From an uncultured Phycisphaerae bacterium (lineage in GTDB: Bacteria > Planctomycetota > Phycisphaerae > Sedimentisphaerales > Anaerohalosphaeraceae), in contig CALETL010000217.1 in the NCBI GenBank assembly GCA_937920485.1, positions 1-7,740 on the forward strand: DNA of 7,740 nt. The letters run 5' to 3'. Shown here one piece after another: positions 1 through 7,028 of the stretch; positions within the stretch are counted from its first letter, which is position 1; the number at the start of each line of letters is the position of its first letter. The translations under genes and the position numbers were made by a program. The notes under the pieces were generated by a model that saw nothing but the letters and a program-made list of their open reading frames with translations, was not told the DNA's origin and searched no databases.

Positions 1-94
1 GGTGGAGCGGCCGGACCTGTTTGAAAAATTACAAAAGCAGGAGATTCAATTCATCGAGCAAATAAAAAAACAGCAGCAGCAACAGCAGCCCTAA
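1..94 (+). CDS. C-terminal end of an unidentified protein with a poly-glutamine tail (partial)
   Basis: The second reading frame (codons from base 2) is open from the left edge and ends at a TAA at 92-94. It gives about 30 residues, beginning VERPDLFEKLQKQEIQFIEQ and finishing with two lysines, six glutamines and a proline. The visible part is charged and amphipathic, probably helical, and the CAG/CAA run encodes the glutamines. There is too little to name a family. The gene converges on the antiporter gene, with only 17 bases between the two stop codons and no clear hairpin between them. The frame is supported by its clean stop immediately before the neighbouring gene; the alternative frame 1 is interrupted by TGA at 22-24. 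The start and most of the protein lie outside the window. Confidence 0.6.
   Translation, partial: VERPDLFEKLQKQEIQFIEQIKKQQQQQQP
71..88 (+). repeat. Short CAG/CAA trinucleotide repeat
   Basis: Six consecutive CAG or CAA codons (CAG x3, CAA, CAG x2) lie at the 3' end of the leftmost partial gene, encoding a run of six glutamines just before the stop. The single CAA interrupts an otherwise perfect trinucleotide repeat. It is short and may be simple low-complexity coding sequence, but such tracts can vary in length by slippage. Confidence 0.6.
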
Positions 95-111
95 GTTTCC
101 CGGTTGTCATA

Positions 112-1179
112 TCATTTGGTGAAAGCGCCCAGACTGTACGCGATATACCCGGCGTAGCACAGAAACAAAAGCAAGCCGGCAGGTTTTGATATTTTTCTGA
201 ACGTAAGGGCAATGACGGAAAAAATGACCAGTACCAAGATCATCAGCCAGTAATACCCTCCGATCAATTGAGGATCAGATGCGACGGAATAGGGTCTGAC
301 AAGACCCGATGCACCGATCACCAACAGCGTGTTGAATATATTTGAGCCGACCAGATTCCCAACGGAAAGATCGTCATGTCCCTTGAAGGCCGCAATTAGA
401 CACGTCAGCAGTTCCGGCAGGGAGGTTCCAAACGCCACGATGGTTGCCCCGATGACGATCTCGCTTAAGCCCGCATGGCGGCCGATAACCTTAGCTGTCT
501 CAACGGTCAAATCGGCGCCTTCTGCCAAACAGATCAGGCCGACGAATATGATGCATAAACTGGCCCAAAGAGATTTGGGTTGATGCGGCGCGGCGTGTTC
601 AACGGTTGCGGTTTTTTCTTCGAGCAGATGGGCGTCTTTTTTGACACGCATCCGCTCAGAGTGAATCATGAAAAGAATGACACCGACAAACAGAGCCAGC
701 ATAAAAATACTTGAGCCGGTTGCGTAAGAAGCATACCATCGGGATTCGTTGAGCTCCAGTGACCGGCTGATGCAGAAAATGCCATATAACAGTAACGCGG
801 CTGCCAGCATTAAAGGGATGTCGCGTCGAAGCGCTGCCCGCGGGACTGAGATGGGGCGAATAATGGCACATAAACCGCCTACAAGGGCTAGATTGGCGAT
901 ATTGGAACCATAAACATTTCCAACGGCGATGCCGGGTGAGTTCTTTATGGCGGCTTTGATGCTGGCTGCTACTTCCGGTGCGGATGTTCCCATGGCGACG
1001 ATCGTCAGCCCGATAATGAGCGGACTCATCCCCAGATGTTTCGCGACAGCTACCGCACCATCGACAAGCCAATCCGCACCCTTTATTAAAATCACCAATC
1101 CCACAGGGAGTAGAATTAAGGCCCAGTGAAGTGTCATTTGGTCTAAAAAATCGGCATATTGTGACCAGATCAGGTTCAT
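112..1179 (-). CDS. Calcium/sodium antiporter, CaxA/YrbG-type (CaCA superfamily)
   Basis: A 355-residue integral membrane protein that most likely exchanges Ca2+ for Na+ (possibly K+-dependent) across the inner membrane. It shows the internal duplication that defines the CaCA superfamily. The first alpha repeat has GTSAPE (about 64-69) and GNVYGSN (about 87-93). The second has GTSLPE (about 251-256) and GNLVGSN (about 274-280). The acidic residues in these motifs form the cation site in studied homologues. About ten hydrophobic segments are visible, with a charged cytoplasmic loop at about 172-203 splitting the two halves. Length is normal for bacterial YrbG-like proteins. The start at 1179 has no Shine-Dalgarno sequence, and an internal Met at residue 15 also precedes the first membrane segment, so the start is uncertain. 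It lies downstream of the fab operon on the same strand but beyond a terminator, so it is probably a separate transcript. The exact ion preference cannot be read from the sequence. Confidence 0.93.
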   Translation of the reverse strand: MNLIWSQYADFLDQMTLHWALILLPVGLVILIKGADWLVDGAVAVAKHLGMSPLIIGLTIVAMGTSAPEVAASIKAAIKNSPGIAVGNVYGSNIANLALVGGLCAIIRPISVPRAALRRDIPLMLAAALLLYGIFCISRSLELNESRWYASYATGSSIFMLALFVGVILFMIHSERMRVKKDAHLLEEKTATVEHAAPHQPKSLWASLCIIFVGLICLAEGADLTVETAKVIGRHAGLSEIVIGATIVAFGTSLPELLTCLIAAFKGHDDLSVGNLVGSNIFNTLLVIGASGLVRPYSVASDPQLIGGYYWLMILVLVIFSVIALTFRKISKPAGLLLFLCYAGYIAYSLGAFTK

Positions 1180-1203
1180 GTGTTCAATGTAGTGTATGTC
1201 AGG

Positions 1204-1236
1204 ACAAAAAACAACCCCGACTTTTTAAGACCGGGG
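1204..1236 (-). terminator. Rho-independent terminator after fabF
   Basis: Read on the minus strand, a GC-rich arm CCCCG (1236-1232) and the shorter arm CTT (1229-1227) pair with AAG (1223-1221) and CGGGG (1219-1215). There is a small asymmetric internal loop and a three-base apical loop. The hairpin is followed directly by TTGTTTTTTG (1214-1205), a proper U-tract. It starts about 30 bases past the fabF stop codon, so it should end the rpmF-to-fabF transcript before the antiporter gene. Confidence 0.8.
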
Positions 1237-1265
1237 CGATTGATCATTTTATATTGTGCCGGCAA

Positions 1266-2510
1266 TTATACTTTGCCGACGATTAAGCTGCAATTGTGAC
1301 CGCCGAATCCTAGTGAATTGCTGAGTGCATATTGCACATTTGCATCACGGGCCCGTCCCGGCACAAAGTCCATTTTCGGGTCACAGTCCTCGCCAACTTG
1401 CTCTAAATTGGCTGTTGGGTGAATGGTGTTCTTTTCAATCGACTTTGCACAAACGATCAATTCAATAGCTCCGCTGGCCCCGAGGCTGTGGCCCAGACAG
1501 CTCTTCGATGAACTGACTGCCAGATTATAAGCATGCTCCCCAAAGACCGAGTGAATTGCTCTGCTTTCACCGGCATCGTTTAACTCAGTACTGGTTCCGT
1601 GAGCATTGATGTAATCAATCTGTTCCGGATTGAGCTTGGCCTGCTGCAATGCAATTTTCATAGCTTCAGCCGCGCCTGAACCGTCTTCCAGCGGGGCAGT
1701 GATGTGATAACCGTCTCCGGTGGCGCCATAACCCAGCAATTCAGCATAAATTTTTGCCCCGCGTTTTCTGGCGTGTTCATACTCTTCAAGAATTAAAATC
1801 CCCGCTCCTTCAGAAAGTACAAATCCATCACGATCTTTGTCAAAAGGACGTGAAGCCCGTTGCGGATCATCATTACGGGTACTGAGCGCTTTTAGCGCGC
1901 AGAACGAAGCCAGGCCGATCGTGGTCAGGGCCGCTTCGGATCCACCGGTGATGCAAACATCGGAACGTCCGCTCAGCACATTCCAAAAAGCTTCTCCAAT
2001 TGCATGACTGGCAGATGCACATGCTGTAATTATGCACATGTTCGGACCTTTAAGTCCATACTGAATAGAAATACAACCGCTGGCGGCATTGCTCATCAAT
2101 TTGGGAACACAAAAAGGTGAAACCTTTCGGGGTCCTTTGTTTAATATACGGAGATGCTGTTCTTCAATTTCCTTGATGCCTCCGATGCCGGTTCCCACGA
2201 TAACGCCCATACGGTGCTTGTTTTCCTCTTCGAAATCCAAACCGCTGTCCTTAACCGCCTGGATCGAAGAAGCCAAAGCTATTTGAGTGAAACGGTCCAT
2301 CCGCTTTGCTTCACGGGTACTAATATACTTTCCGATATCAAAGTTCTTGACCTCGCCGCCAAATTTGACCGGGTACTCAGCCGTGTCAAAAGACTCGATC
2401 ATTGAGATTCCGCTTTTACTTTGACACAGCGCAGCAAAAAGCTCCTCAGCAGACTCTGCTAATGGGGTGACACATCCCAGTCCTGTAATTACTACTCGAC
2501 GCTCGACCAT
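1266..2510 (-). CDS. fabF: 3-oxoacyl-[acyl-carrier-protein] synthase II (KAS II)
   Basis: FabF catalyses the elongating Claisen condensation of acyl-ACP with malonyl-ACP in cytoplasmic type II fatty acid synthesis. The 414-residue product is almost exactly the length of the E. coli enzyme (413). The thiolase-fold triad is intact: nucleophile Cys164 in TACASAS, His304 in NAHGTST and His341 in GHSLGASGAIE, with the conserved Lys336 in SSKSCLG. The C-terminal GFGGHN loop (about 401-406), which gates the active site in KAS I/II enzymes, is present. The two-histidine arrangement separates it from the FabH-type synthase (Cys-His-Asn) encoded in the same operon. It starts with ATG preceded by AAGGAG, which overlaps the acpP stop codon, so translation is probably coupled to acpP. 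FabB-like KAS I is the main alternative, but length, N-terminus and the neighbouring acpP all fit FabF. Confidence 0.97.
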   Translation of the reverse strand: MVERRVVITGLGCVTPLAESAEELFAALCQSKSGISMIESFDTAEYPVKFGGEVKNFDIGKYISTREAKRMDRFTQIALASSIQAVKDSGLDFEEENKHRMGVIVGTGIGGIKEIEEQHLRILNKGPRKVSPFCVPKLMSNAASGCISIQYGLKGPNMCIITACASASHAIGEAFWNVLSGRSDVCITGGSEAALTTIGLASFCALKALSTRNDDPQRASRPFDKDRDGFVLSEGAGILILEEYEHARKRGAKIYAELLGYGATGDGYHITAPLEDGSGAAEAMKIALQQAKLNPEQIDYINAHGTSTELNDAGESRAIHSVFGEHAYNLAVSSSKSCLGHSLGASGAIELIVCAKSIEKNTIHPTANLEQVGEDCDPKMDFVPGRARDANVQYALSNSLGFGGHNCSLIVGKV

Positions 2511-2521
2511 GATGCTCCTTA
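2511..2521 (-). promoter_or_regulatory. fabF ribosome binding site overlapping the acpP stop codon
   Basis: On the minus strand the acpP stop TAA (2521-2519) runs straight into the AAGGAG Shine-Dalgarno (2520-2515), sharing two bases, and the fabF ATG follows four bases later. A ribosome finishing acpP is positioned on the fabF initiation region, which suggests coupled translation. Confidence 0.8.
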
Positions 2522-2773
2522 GTCTGCTTGGGTCTTCATGATCTGATCGATGTAATCAATCGCAGCTCCGACGGTCTGAATCTTTTCAGCTTCCTCGTCC
2601 GGAATGCTCATATCAAATTCATCCTCAAATTCCATCACCAGTTCAACGGTATCCAAAGAATCGGCGTTTAAGTCGTTGATAAAGGATGTTTCACGGGTTA
2701 TTTCCGCTTTATCCACACCCATCTGCTCACTCACAATCTCAATCACCTTTTCTTGAATGTTTACATCTGCCAT
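2519..2773 (-). CDS. acpP: Acyl carrier protein
   Basis: The small acidic carrier that holds growing acyl chains as thioesters on a 4'-phosphopantetheine arm. The 84-residue product contains the canonical helix II signature [18 protein letters not shown]; Ser39 in DSL is the expected phosphopantetheine attachment site. The acidic recognition helix with repeated Glu and Asp (about 44-53) follows it. It is slightly longer than the 77-residue E. coli protein, with a few extra residues at both ends. The start is well supported by AAGGAG eight bases upstream. It lies between fabG and fabF as in many bacteria. The 119-base gap before it carries its own likely promoter, consistent with the high abundance normally needed for this protein. 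Confidence 0.98.
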   Translation of the reverse strand: MADVNIQEKVIEIVSEQMGVDKAEITRETSFINDLNADSLDTVELVMEFEDEFDMSIPDEEAEKIQTVGAAIDYIDQIMKTQAD

Positions 2774-2781
2774 AGCACAAT

Positions 2782-2787
2782 CTCCTT
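2782..2787 (-). promoter_or_regulatory. Strong acpP Shine-Dalgarno sequence
   Basis: Read on the minus strand this is a perfect AAGGAG eight bases before the acpP ATG. The sites of fabG (GAGGA) and fabD or fabH (weak purine stretches) are poorer. This matches the expectation that acyl carrier protein is made in excess over the pathway enzymes. Confidence 0.8.
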
Positions 2788-2844
2788 AAATCAAAAGATT
2801 TATTGAATTTCAGTTGTTATTTCACTTCTTTTATGTTCGGCGGT

Positions 2845-2873
2845 AATATACCGACCCGACAAAGGGTTTTCAA
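2845..2873 (-). promoter_or_regulatory. Internal sigma-70-type promoter for acpP-fabF
   Basis: On the minus strand a -35 box TTGAAA (2873-2868) is separated by exactly 17 bases from a -10 box TATATT (2850-2845). It sits in the 119-base gap between fabG and acpP, giving an expected start near 2838 and a leader of about 65 bases. The -10 box lies inside a small inverted repeat (cggta-ata-taccg, 2841-2853), which could be chance or an operator-like element. No terminator is visible after fabG, so this promoter probably adds to read-through from upstream. Confidence 0.6.
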
Positions 2874-2892
2874 TCTTTTTTTAGCAAATTTA

Positions 2893-3630
2893 TTACATTG
2901 CCATGCCGCCATCGACACACAGAACCTGACCGGTGATATAACCGGCGTCATCAGACGCGAGAAAGGCCACGGCACGGGCGATTTCTTCGGGTTTTCCGAA
3001 TCGTTTCATGGGGATTACCGCCTTAGCTGCATCCTTGACCGCGTCCGGAAGCACCTGCGTCATATCCGTCATAATAAAACCGGGGGCGATACAATTTGAA
3101 GTTACATTCTTTTTTCCGACTTCACGAGCGATGGATTTGGACATGCCGATCAATCCAGCCTTGCTGGCGGCATAATTTGCCGATCCGGCCTGCCCCATGA
3201 CTCCAGCGACAGAGCTGATGTGAACCAATCGGCCAAATTTATTGCGAACCATCGACCGTGCGGCAATGCGCGTTGCGACAAATGCGGCACGTAAATTGAC
3301 GGCTATAATTTTATCGAAGTCGTCCTCGTCCATTTGAATCATCAGACGATCGCGGGTGATGCCTGCATTGTTAACTAGAATACCTATGCCGCCATGTTCT
3401 TCAGACAGTTGTTCAAATACTTCTGTCAATTTTTCGGTCTGTGTGATATCAACCTGACATGTTATCACGGAGTGACCCGCTTCGGCAGCGACTTTCTCAA
3501 GTCCGCCAAGCTGCTCTGCATTCAAATCCAGACCCGCGACTTTGCGTCCTTGTTTTAATAACTCTAACACGATTGCCCGGCCAATTCCGCGAGCAGCTCC
3601 TGTAACAATTGCCAATCTTTGTTCTGACAT
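2893..3630 (-). CDS. fabG: 3-oxoacyl-[acyl-carrier-protein] reductase
   Basis: FabG is the NADPH-dependent reductase of 3-ketoacyl-ACP to 3-hydroxyacyl-ACP and a classical short-chain dehydrogenase/reductase. The 245-residue product (E. coli: 244) has the nucleotide-binding TGAARGIG loop at about 10-17, NNAG at about 87-90, Asn112, and the catalytic Ser140, Tyr153 and Lys157 (YAASK). The C-terminal GGMAM ending resembles the typical FabG terminus. I chose the ATG at 3630 because it is preceded by GAGGA at eight bases and gives the normal N-terminus MSEQRLAIVTG. The frame stays open to an ATG at 3681, but that would add 17 residues not typical of the family and overlap the end of fabD. The gene follows fabD by 34 bases in the same transcript. 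SDR proteins are diverse, but the operon context makes the FabG role secure. Confidence 0.96.
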   Translation of the reverse strand: MSEQRLAIVTGAARGIGRAIVLELLKQGRKVAGLDLNAEQLGGLEKVAAEAGHSVITCQVDITQTEKLTEVFEQLSEEHGGIGILVNNAGITRDRLMIQMDEDDFDKIIAVNLRAAFVATRIAARSMVRNKFGRLVHISSVAGVMGQAGSANYAASKAGLIGMSKSIAREVGKKNVTSNCIAPGFIMTDMTQVLPDAVKDAAKAVIPMKRFGKPEEIARAVAFLASDDAGYITGQVLCVDGGMAM

Positions 3631-3638
3631 CTCTTTAT

Positions 3639-3643
3639 TCCTC
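3639..3643 (-). promoter_or_regulatory. fabG Shine-Dalgarno sequence that decides the start
   Basis: GAGGA on the minus strand lies eight bases before the ATG at 3630. It supports this codon over the in-frame ATG at 3681, which lies within fabD. Confidence 0.65.
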
Positions 3644-3664
3644 AATTTATATAAACTCTCAACT

Positions 3665-4603
3665 TTATTCAGCAGAACCAAGGAATTTCTGCAAGGATTC
3701 GGCTGAACTGATATTCGTAACTTTTGTACGGCGGTGAATGCGTTTCATCAATCCCGTCAGGACACGTCCCGGTCCAATCTCGTAAAAGTTTTCAAGCCCC
3801 TCAGCTAACAACTTCTCCATGCATTTCTGCCAAAGAATGGGCTGAACCAACTGCCTGACCAAGCCGTGACGAATGTCATTTGAATCTGTATAATATTCTG
3901 CGTGGATATTCGCAATTACTTTGATATTGGTCGGGTCTTTAATCGGACAACCGGCCAGTGCTTTTGACAGTTCATCGGCGGCAGGATCCATCATCTCAGA
4001 ATGAAACGCTCCCGCGACACTCAGCGGAACCGCCTTAATCGCGCCATGTGTTTCGGCCAACTCGGCAGCCCGTTGACAGGCTCCAACTGTTCCGCTCAAT
4101 ACGATCTGCCCTGGACAGTTAAAGTTTACGGCAACCAGAAGCTCTCCCTGTGAGGCCTCTTCACAAAGTGAAATTGTTTGGACTTCGTCTAACCCAAGGA
4201 TACTGACCATAGAGCCATCTGAAGCGTCCGCAGCAGATTGCATGGCGGTACCGCGCTTCTGGACCAATCGTAAGGCATCTTCAAAACTGATCAGGCCGGC
4301 AGCATAAAGAGCCGTGTATTCGCCCATACTCAAGCCAGCGGTGACATCAGGGCGGATCGATATGCCGGAGGACTTAATTACTTCAAGAAGGGCGGCTGAG
4401 ACGGTAAAAATCGCGGGCTGAGAGAGCGTCGTCGCATTCAGCTTCCCCTCAGAGCCCTCGAAACAAACCTGTTGAAGATCATAGCCAAGAATGTCGTTGG
4501 CTCGAACAAAAAGCTCTCTTGCCTGTGGATATTGTTCGGCAATATCTTTGCCCATACCCACATATTGAGCGCCCTGACCCGGAAATATAAATGCTGTCTT
4601 CAT
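3665..4603 (-). CDS. fabD: Malonyl-CoA:ACP transacylase
   Basis: FabD transfers malonyl from coenzyme A to the acyl carrier protein, supplying the extender unit for FabH and FabF. The 312-residue product is close to the usual length (about 309). It shows the N-terminal FPGQGAQ motif (about 8-13), the nucleophile elbow GLSMGEY with Ser92, Arg117 (QKRGTAMQ) that binds the malonyl carboxylate in studied enzymes, and the catalytic His201 in AGAFHSEMM. A GPGRVLTGL motif near 277-285 is also typical. The residue before the nucleophile is Leu rather than the His found in E. coli (GHSLGEY). This is a known variation of the family and does not remove a catalytic residue. The start lies 29 bases after the fabH stop and has only a weak purine-rich ribosome site. 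Confidence 0.96.
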   Translation of the reverse strand: MKTAFIFPGQGAQYVGMGKDIAEQYPQARELFVRANDILGYDLQQVCFEGSEGKLNATTLSQPAIFTVSAALLEVIKSSGISIRPDVTAGLSMGEYTALYAAGLISFEDALRLVQKRGTAMQSAADASDGSMVSILGLDEVQTISLCEEASQGELLVAVNFNCPGQIVLSGTVGACQRAAELAETHGAIKAVPLSVAGAFHSEMMDPAADELSKALAGCPIKDPTNIKVIANIHAEYYTDSNDIRHGLVRQLVQPILWQKCMEKLLAEGLENFYEIGPGRVLTGLMKRIHRRTKVTNISSAESLQKFLGSAE

Positions 4604-4632
4604 CGTCTCTGTCTTAAATCAAAAAAATCCTG

Positions 4633-5646
4633 TTATAATTGAATCACATTGGCGCCCCAGGTTAATCCACCGCCAAAAGCCACAAGGAGGATAATATCTC
4701 CGGACTTGAGCCGGCCCAATTGGCGGCACTCGTCCAAGGCAATGGGGATGGAGGCGGCTGAGGTGTTCCCATATTTGTCAATATTAATGAAAATGCGATC
4801 ATCCGTAAATTTGAGTCGTTTGCCGACGGATTCAATAATACGGGCATTCATCTGATGAGGAATGAACATCGCGATATCCTCAATACTCAGGTCGCATTTT
4901 TCAAGACATTCGTTTACAAGTTCAACGATTCTGCGAACCGCTGTGTGGTAAACTTCCCGTCCATTGATATACATCTTGGTCATCGTTTCATCTTCAAGCG
5001 GCTGTCCGACCGGATGACGGGATCCATAAGCCGGGCAGTTCAGAGACGTCCATCCGCTCCCATCAGAAAAAGACGTACTGTACATAACGCCTTGCGGTCC
5101 GGAATTGGCGGCCTTCAGAATGGCGGCACCTGCACCATCACCAAAAAGGATGCAACTGCCGCGGTCCTCGTAATTCGTAATCCGGCTCAGGGTCTCAGCA
5201 CCAATGACCATTGCATTTTGATAGCGGCCGGAACTGACAAACTGCTGGGCTATCGACAAACCATAAACGAAACCGCTGCAGGCTGCTGATAAATCAAATG
5301 CCCATGCGTTTTTCGCCCCGATCATGTCCTGCACGAAACAGGCCGTTGAAGGAAATACCATTTCAGGCGTAATCGTTCCCAAAATGATCAGCTCGATTTC
5401 AGCAGCATCCATGTTTGCGTCTTTTAGTGCTCGCCGGGCCGCTTCGGCGGACAATGTTGCCGTTGTTTCACCTTCGGAGGCAATCCTTCTTGTCCGAATG
5501 CCTGTTCGCGTAGTGATCCATTCATCATTTGTTTCGACAATGCTCATCAGATCCTGATTGGTCAGTGTTTTATCGGGAAGACACGAGCCGCTGCCAACCA
5601 GAATCGCACGTCGTTTCGGTGTTTGGGTTGTTGGATTATTGACCAT
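4633..5646 (-). CDS. fabH: 3-oxoacyl-[acyl-carrier-protein] synthase III (KAS III)
   Basis: FabH starts fatty acid chains by condensing a short acyl-CoA (usually acetyl-CoA, or a branched primer in some bacteria) with malonyl-ACP. The 337-residue product has the Cys-His-Asn triad typical of KAS III: Cys123 in AACSGF, His264 in IPHQMN and Asn294 in KYGNTSAAS. The N-terminal TNDEWITTRTGIRTRR segment (about 39-54) is a strong family signature, as is the GGGLTWG ending (about 325-331). It carries a roughly 11-residue N-terminal extension compared with E. coli FabH (317 residues). The ATG overlaps the end of plsX by 11 bases, so translation is probably coupled to plsX. Primer preference cannot be decided from the sequence. 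Confidence 0.96.
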   Translation of the reverse strand: MVNNPTTQTPKRRAILVGSGSCLPDKTLTNQDLMSIVETNDEWITTRTGIRTRRIASEGETTATLSAEAARRALKDANMDAAEIELIILGTITPEMVFPSTACFVQDMIGAKNAWAFDLSAACSGFVYGLSIAQQFVSSGRYQNAMVIGAETLSRITNYEDRGSCILFGDGAGAAILKAANSGPQGVMYSTSFSDGSGWTSLNCPAYGSRHPVGQPLEDETMTKMYINGREVYHTAVRRIVELVNECLEKCDLSIEDIAMFIPHQMNARIIESVGKRLKFTDDRIFINIDKYGNTSAASIPIALDECRQLGRLKSGDIILLVAFGGGLTWGANVIQL

Positions 5647-6649
5647 TTGCTTCTACCGTTGTTTGTGAAAGGCGTTCGATAATCGTTTCATTAATGTGTT
5701 TGTCAGCGTATTTTTTACAGGCAAGAATTGCATTTTTGATGGTTCTGGCCTTGCTGGAACCGTGACAGATGACTGAAACACCGTTTACGCCTAAAAGCAG
5801 TGCTCCGCCGTATTCATGATAGTCGTACTTTTTGAGAACATCTTTGGTGATTTTCTTAAACCACCATGCCATCAGTAGATTTTGACTTTTCATTTCACTG
5901 CCGATCGCAGTAAAGATCATATCCACAAGACTTTCTGTCATCTTGAGAATAACATTGCCCAAAAAGCCCTCACAGATAACCACATCGCATTTGCCCTCGA
6001 AGATGTCATGGCCTTCAAGGTTGCCAATATAATTCAGGTTAGAATCGGATTTCAAAAACTCGCGTGTTTTTTTGACGAGTTCATTTCCTTTTGCATCTTC
6101 TTCTCCAATATTCATTAAGCCGACACGCGGGTTTTGAATATTAAGCATTTCCTTTGCATAAATGTTCGACATAACGGCATATTGATATAAATTAATCGGT
6201 TTACAGGCAATGTTGGCCCCGACATCACAAATCGTTACAGGGCCGTAAAAGGTTGGGAATACAACAGCAATGCCTGGACGAAGGACGCCTTCAAGATTCC
6301 GCATCCGCAGTTGACAACCCGCAACACAGGCACCGGTGTTGCCTGCAGAAAGTACCGCATCCACTTGTCGATGCGAAGCCGCACGGGCCATAATTGCGAT
6401 GGAACTTTTCGGTTTGCGGCGAAGCGCCTCTACAGGCGATTCATCCATCTCGATTAAATCAGGAGCATGAAATATACGAAAATTTCTGGCGGAAGCACCC
6501 AATTTATTCAAATGCATATTGATGATTTTCTCGTCACCAATCAGGACGAGTTCATCTTCATCGCCGAGGACCTCCCTGGCCTCTAATGCTCCGGCGATAA
6601 TCTCGCCGGGTGCATGATCGCCACCCATAGCGTCAATTGCTATACGCAT
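5636..6649 (-). CDS. plsX: Phosphate acyltransferase (acyl-ACP:phosphate)
   Basis: PlsX converts acyl-ACP and inorganic phosphate into acyl-phosphate, which PlsY uses to acylate glycerol-3-phosphate at the membrane. It therefore links fatty acid synthesis to phospholipid synthesis. The 337-residue product shows the family's usual landmarks in order: DAMGGDHAPG (6-15), SAGNTGA (101-107), DVGAN (142-146), GEEDAKGNEL (182-191), EGHDIFEG (212-219), CEGFLGNVILK (226-236), YHEYGGALLLGVNG (277-290) and HGSS (296-299). It begins three bases after the rpmF stop and overlaps fabH at its end, so it is embedded in the operon. The ribosome site is weak (GAAAG), again suggesting coupling to rpmF. No truncation or missing motif is seen. 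Confidence 0.97.
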   Translation of the reverse strand: MRIAIDAMGGDHAPGEIIAGALEAREVLGDEDELVLIGDEKIINMHLNKLGASARNFRIFHAPDLIEMDESPVEALRRKPKSSIAIMARAASHRQVDAVLSAGNTGACVAGCQLRMRNLEGVLRPGIAVVFPTFYGPVTICDVGANIACKPINLYQYAVMSNIYAKEMLNIQNPRVGLMNIGEEDAKGNELVKKTREFLKSDSNLNYIGNLEGHDIFEGKCDVVICEGFLGNVILKMTESLVDMIFTAIGSEMKSQNLLMAWWFKKITKDVLKKYDYHEYGGALLLGVNGVSVICHGSSKARTIKNAILACKKYADKHINETIIERLSQTTVEANGQ

Positions 6650-6652
6650 GTT

Positions 6653-6841
6653 TTAACTTTCAGCTTCCTCTGCAAGCTTCAGCGTGATTTTTTCGTTCAC
6701 ATAGCCGCATTGTCCACAGGCCGCGTGAGGAAGCTTGGCAGTGCCGCATTGTTTACACAATGAATAATTCACCGGACGCAATCGATGGTGACTACGACGG
6801 GTACGAGTCCGGGACTTACTGGTTTTCTTTACCGGTAACAT
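6653..6841 (-). CDS. rpmF: 50S ribosomal protein L32 (zinc-ribbon form)
   Basis: The 62-residue product is a small basic protein of the large ribosomal subunit. The N-terminus, with PVKKTSKSRTRTRRSHHRL, matches the L32 pattern of a lysine/arginine-rich start followed by an Arg-Arg-Ser/Ala-His motif. Four cysteines, Cys29, Cys32, Cys42 and Cys45, form two CxxC knuckles and predict a zinc-binding (C+) version. Zinc-free paralogues exist in some bacteria under zinc limitation; this copy is not one of them. GGAG lies 11 bases before the ATG. It is the first gene of the fab operon, with plsX beginning three bases after its stop, as in many bacteria. The usual upstream partner, yceD (DUF177), is absent; a divergent gene lies there instead. 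Confidence 0.95.
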   Translation of the reverse strand: MLPVKKTSKSRTRTRRSHHRLRPVNYSLCKQCGTAKLPHAACGQCGYVNEKITLKLAEEAES

Positions 6842-6894
6842 CTTTTATAATTCTCCAAAAAATCTGTTTTTTACTCAAAAATATAGGGTTTTCT

Positions 6895-6923
6895 ATTATA
6901 CTGCATCTAAGAAGATGGAACAA
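6895..6923 (-). promoter_or_regulatory. Proximal candidate promoter of the rpmF-plsX-fab operon
   Basis: On the minus strand a perfect TATAAT -10 box (6900-6895) stands 17 bases after TTGTTC (6923-6918), a moderate -35 box. Transcription would begin near 6888, about 47 bases before the rpmF ATG. Confidence 0.5.
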
Positions 6924-7028
6924 ACACCCATTCTCCGATCTACAAAGAAAAGCCCTAAATACAACTTTTGCAAAGTAATATCAGAACGGGCATTGGTCGT
7001 AAAGTAAAATCTTCTATAAAAAAGCCTT

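Noticed and set aside
656..1072. Open frame of 138 codons on the minus strand inside the antiporter gene
   Set aside because: It is a shifted frame of a clearly recognised membrane transporter gene; the translation is rich in Arg, His, Cys and Trp, with no recognisable domain.
1265..1293. TTGCAG-17-TATAAT on the minus strand as an antiporter promoter
   Set aside because: The -10 box is perfect, but it falls on the fabF stop codon and the fab terminator would lie between this promoter and the antiporter gene, so its transcripts should mostly be stopped.
2803..3099. Open frame of 98 codons on the plus strand across the acpP-fabG gap
   Set aside because: Most of it is antisense to fabG; the translation is not protein-like and the gap is better explained by the acpP promoter.
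3631..3681. Longer fabG with 17 additional N-terminal residues from the ATG at 3681
   Set aside because: It would overlap fabD and add an atypical N-terminus; the ATG at 3630 has a good ribosome site and gives the standard FabG length.
4855..5289. Open frame of 144 codons on the plus strand opposite fabH
   Set aside because: It is antisense to a full-length, motif-complete fabH, and its translation shows no family features or convincing start site.
6760..6978. Open frame of 72 codons on the plus strand over the start of rpmF
   Set aside because: It overlaps the conserved L32 coding region and its upstream leader, and has no recognisable features.
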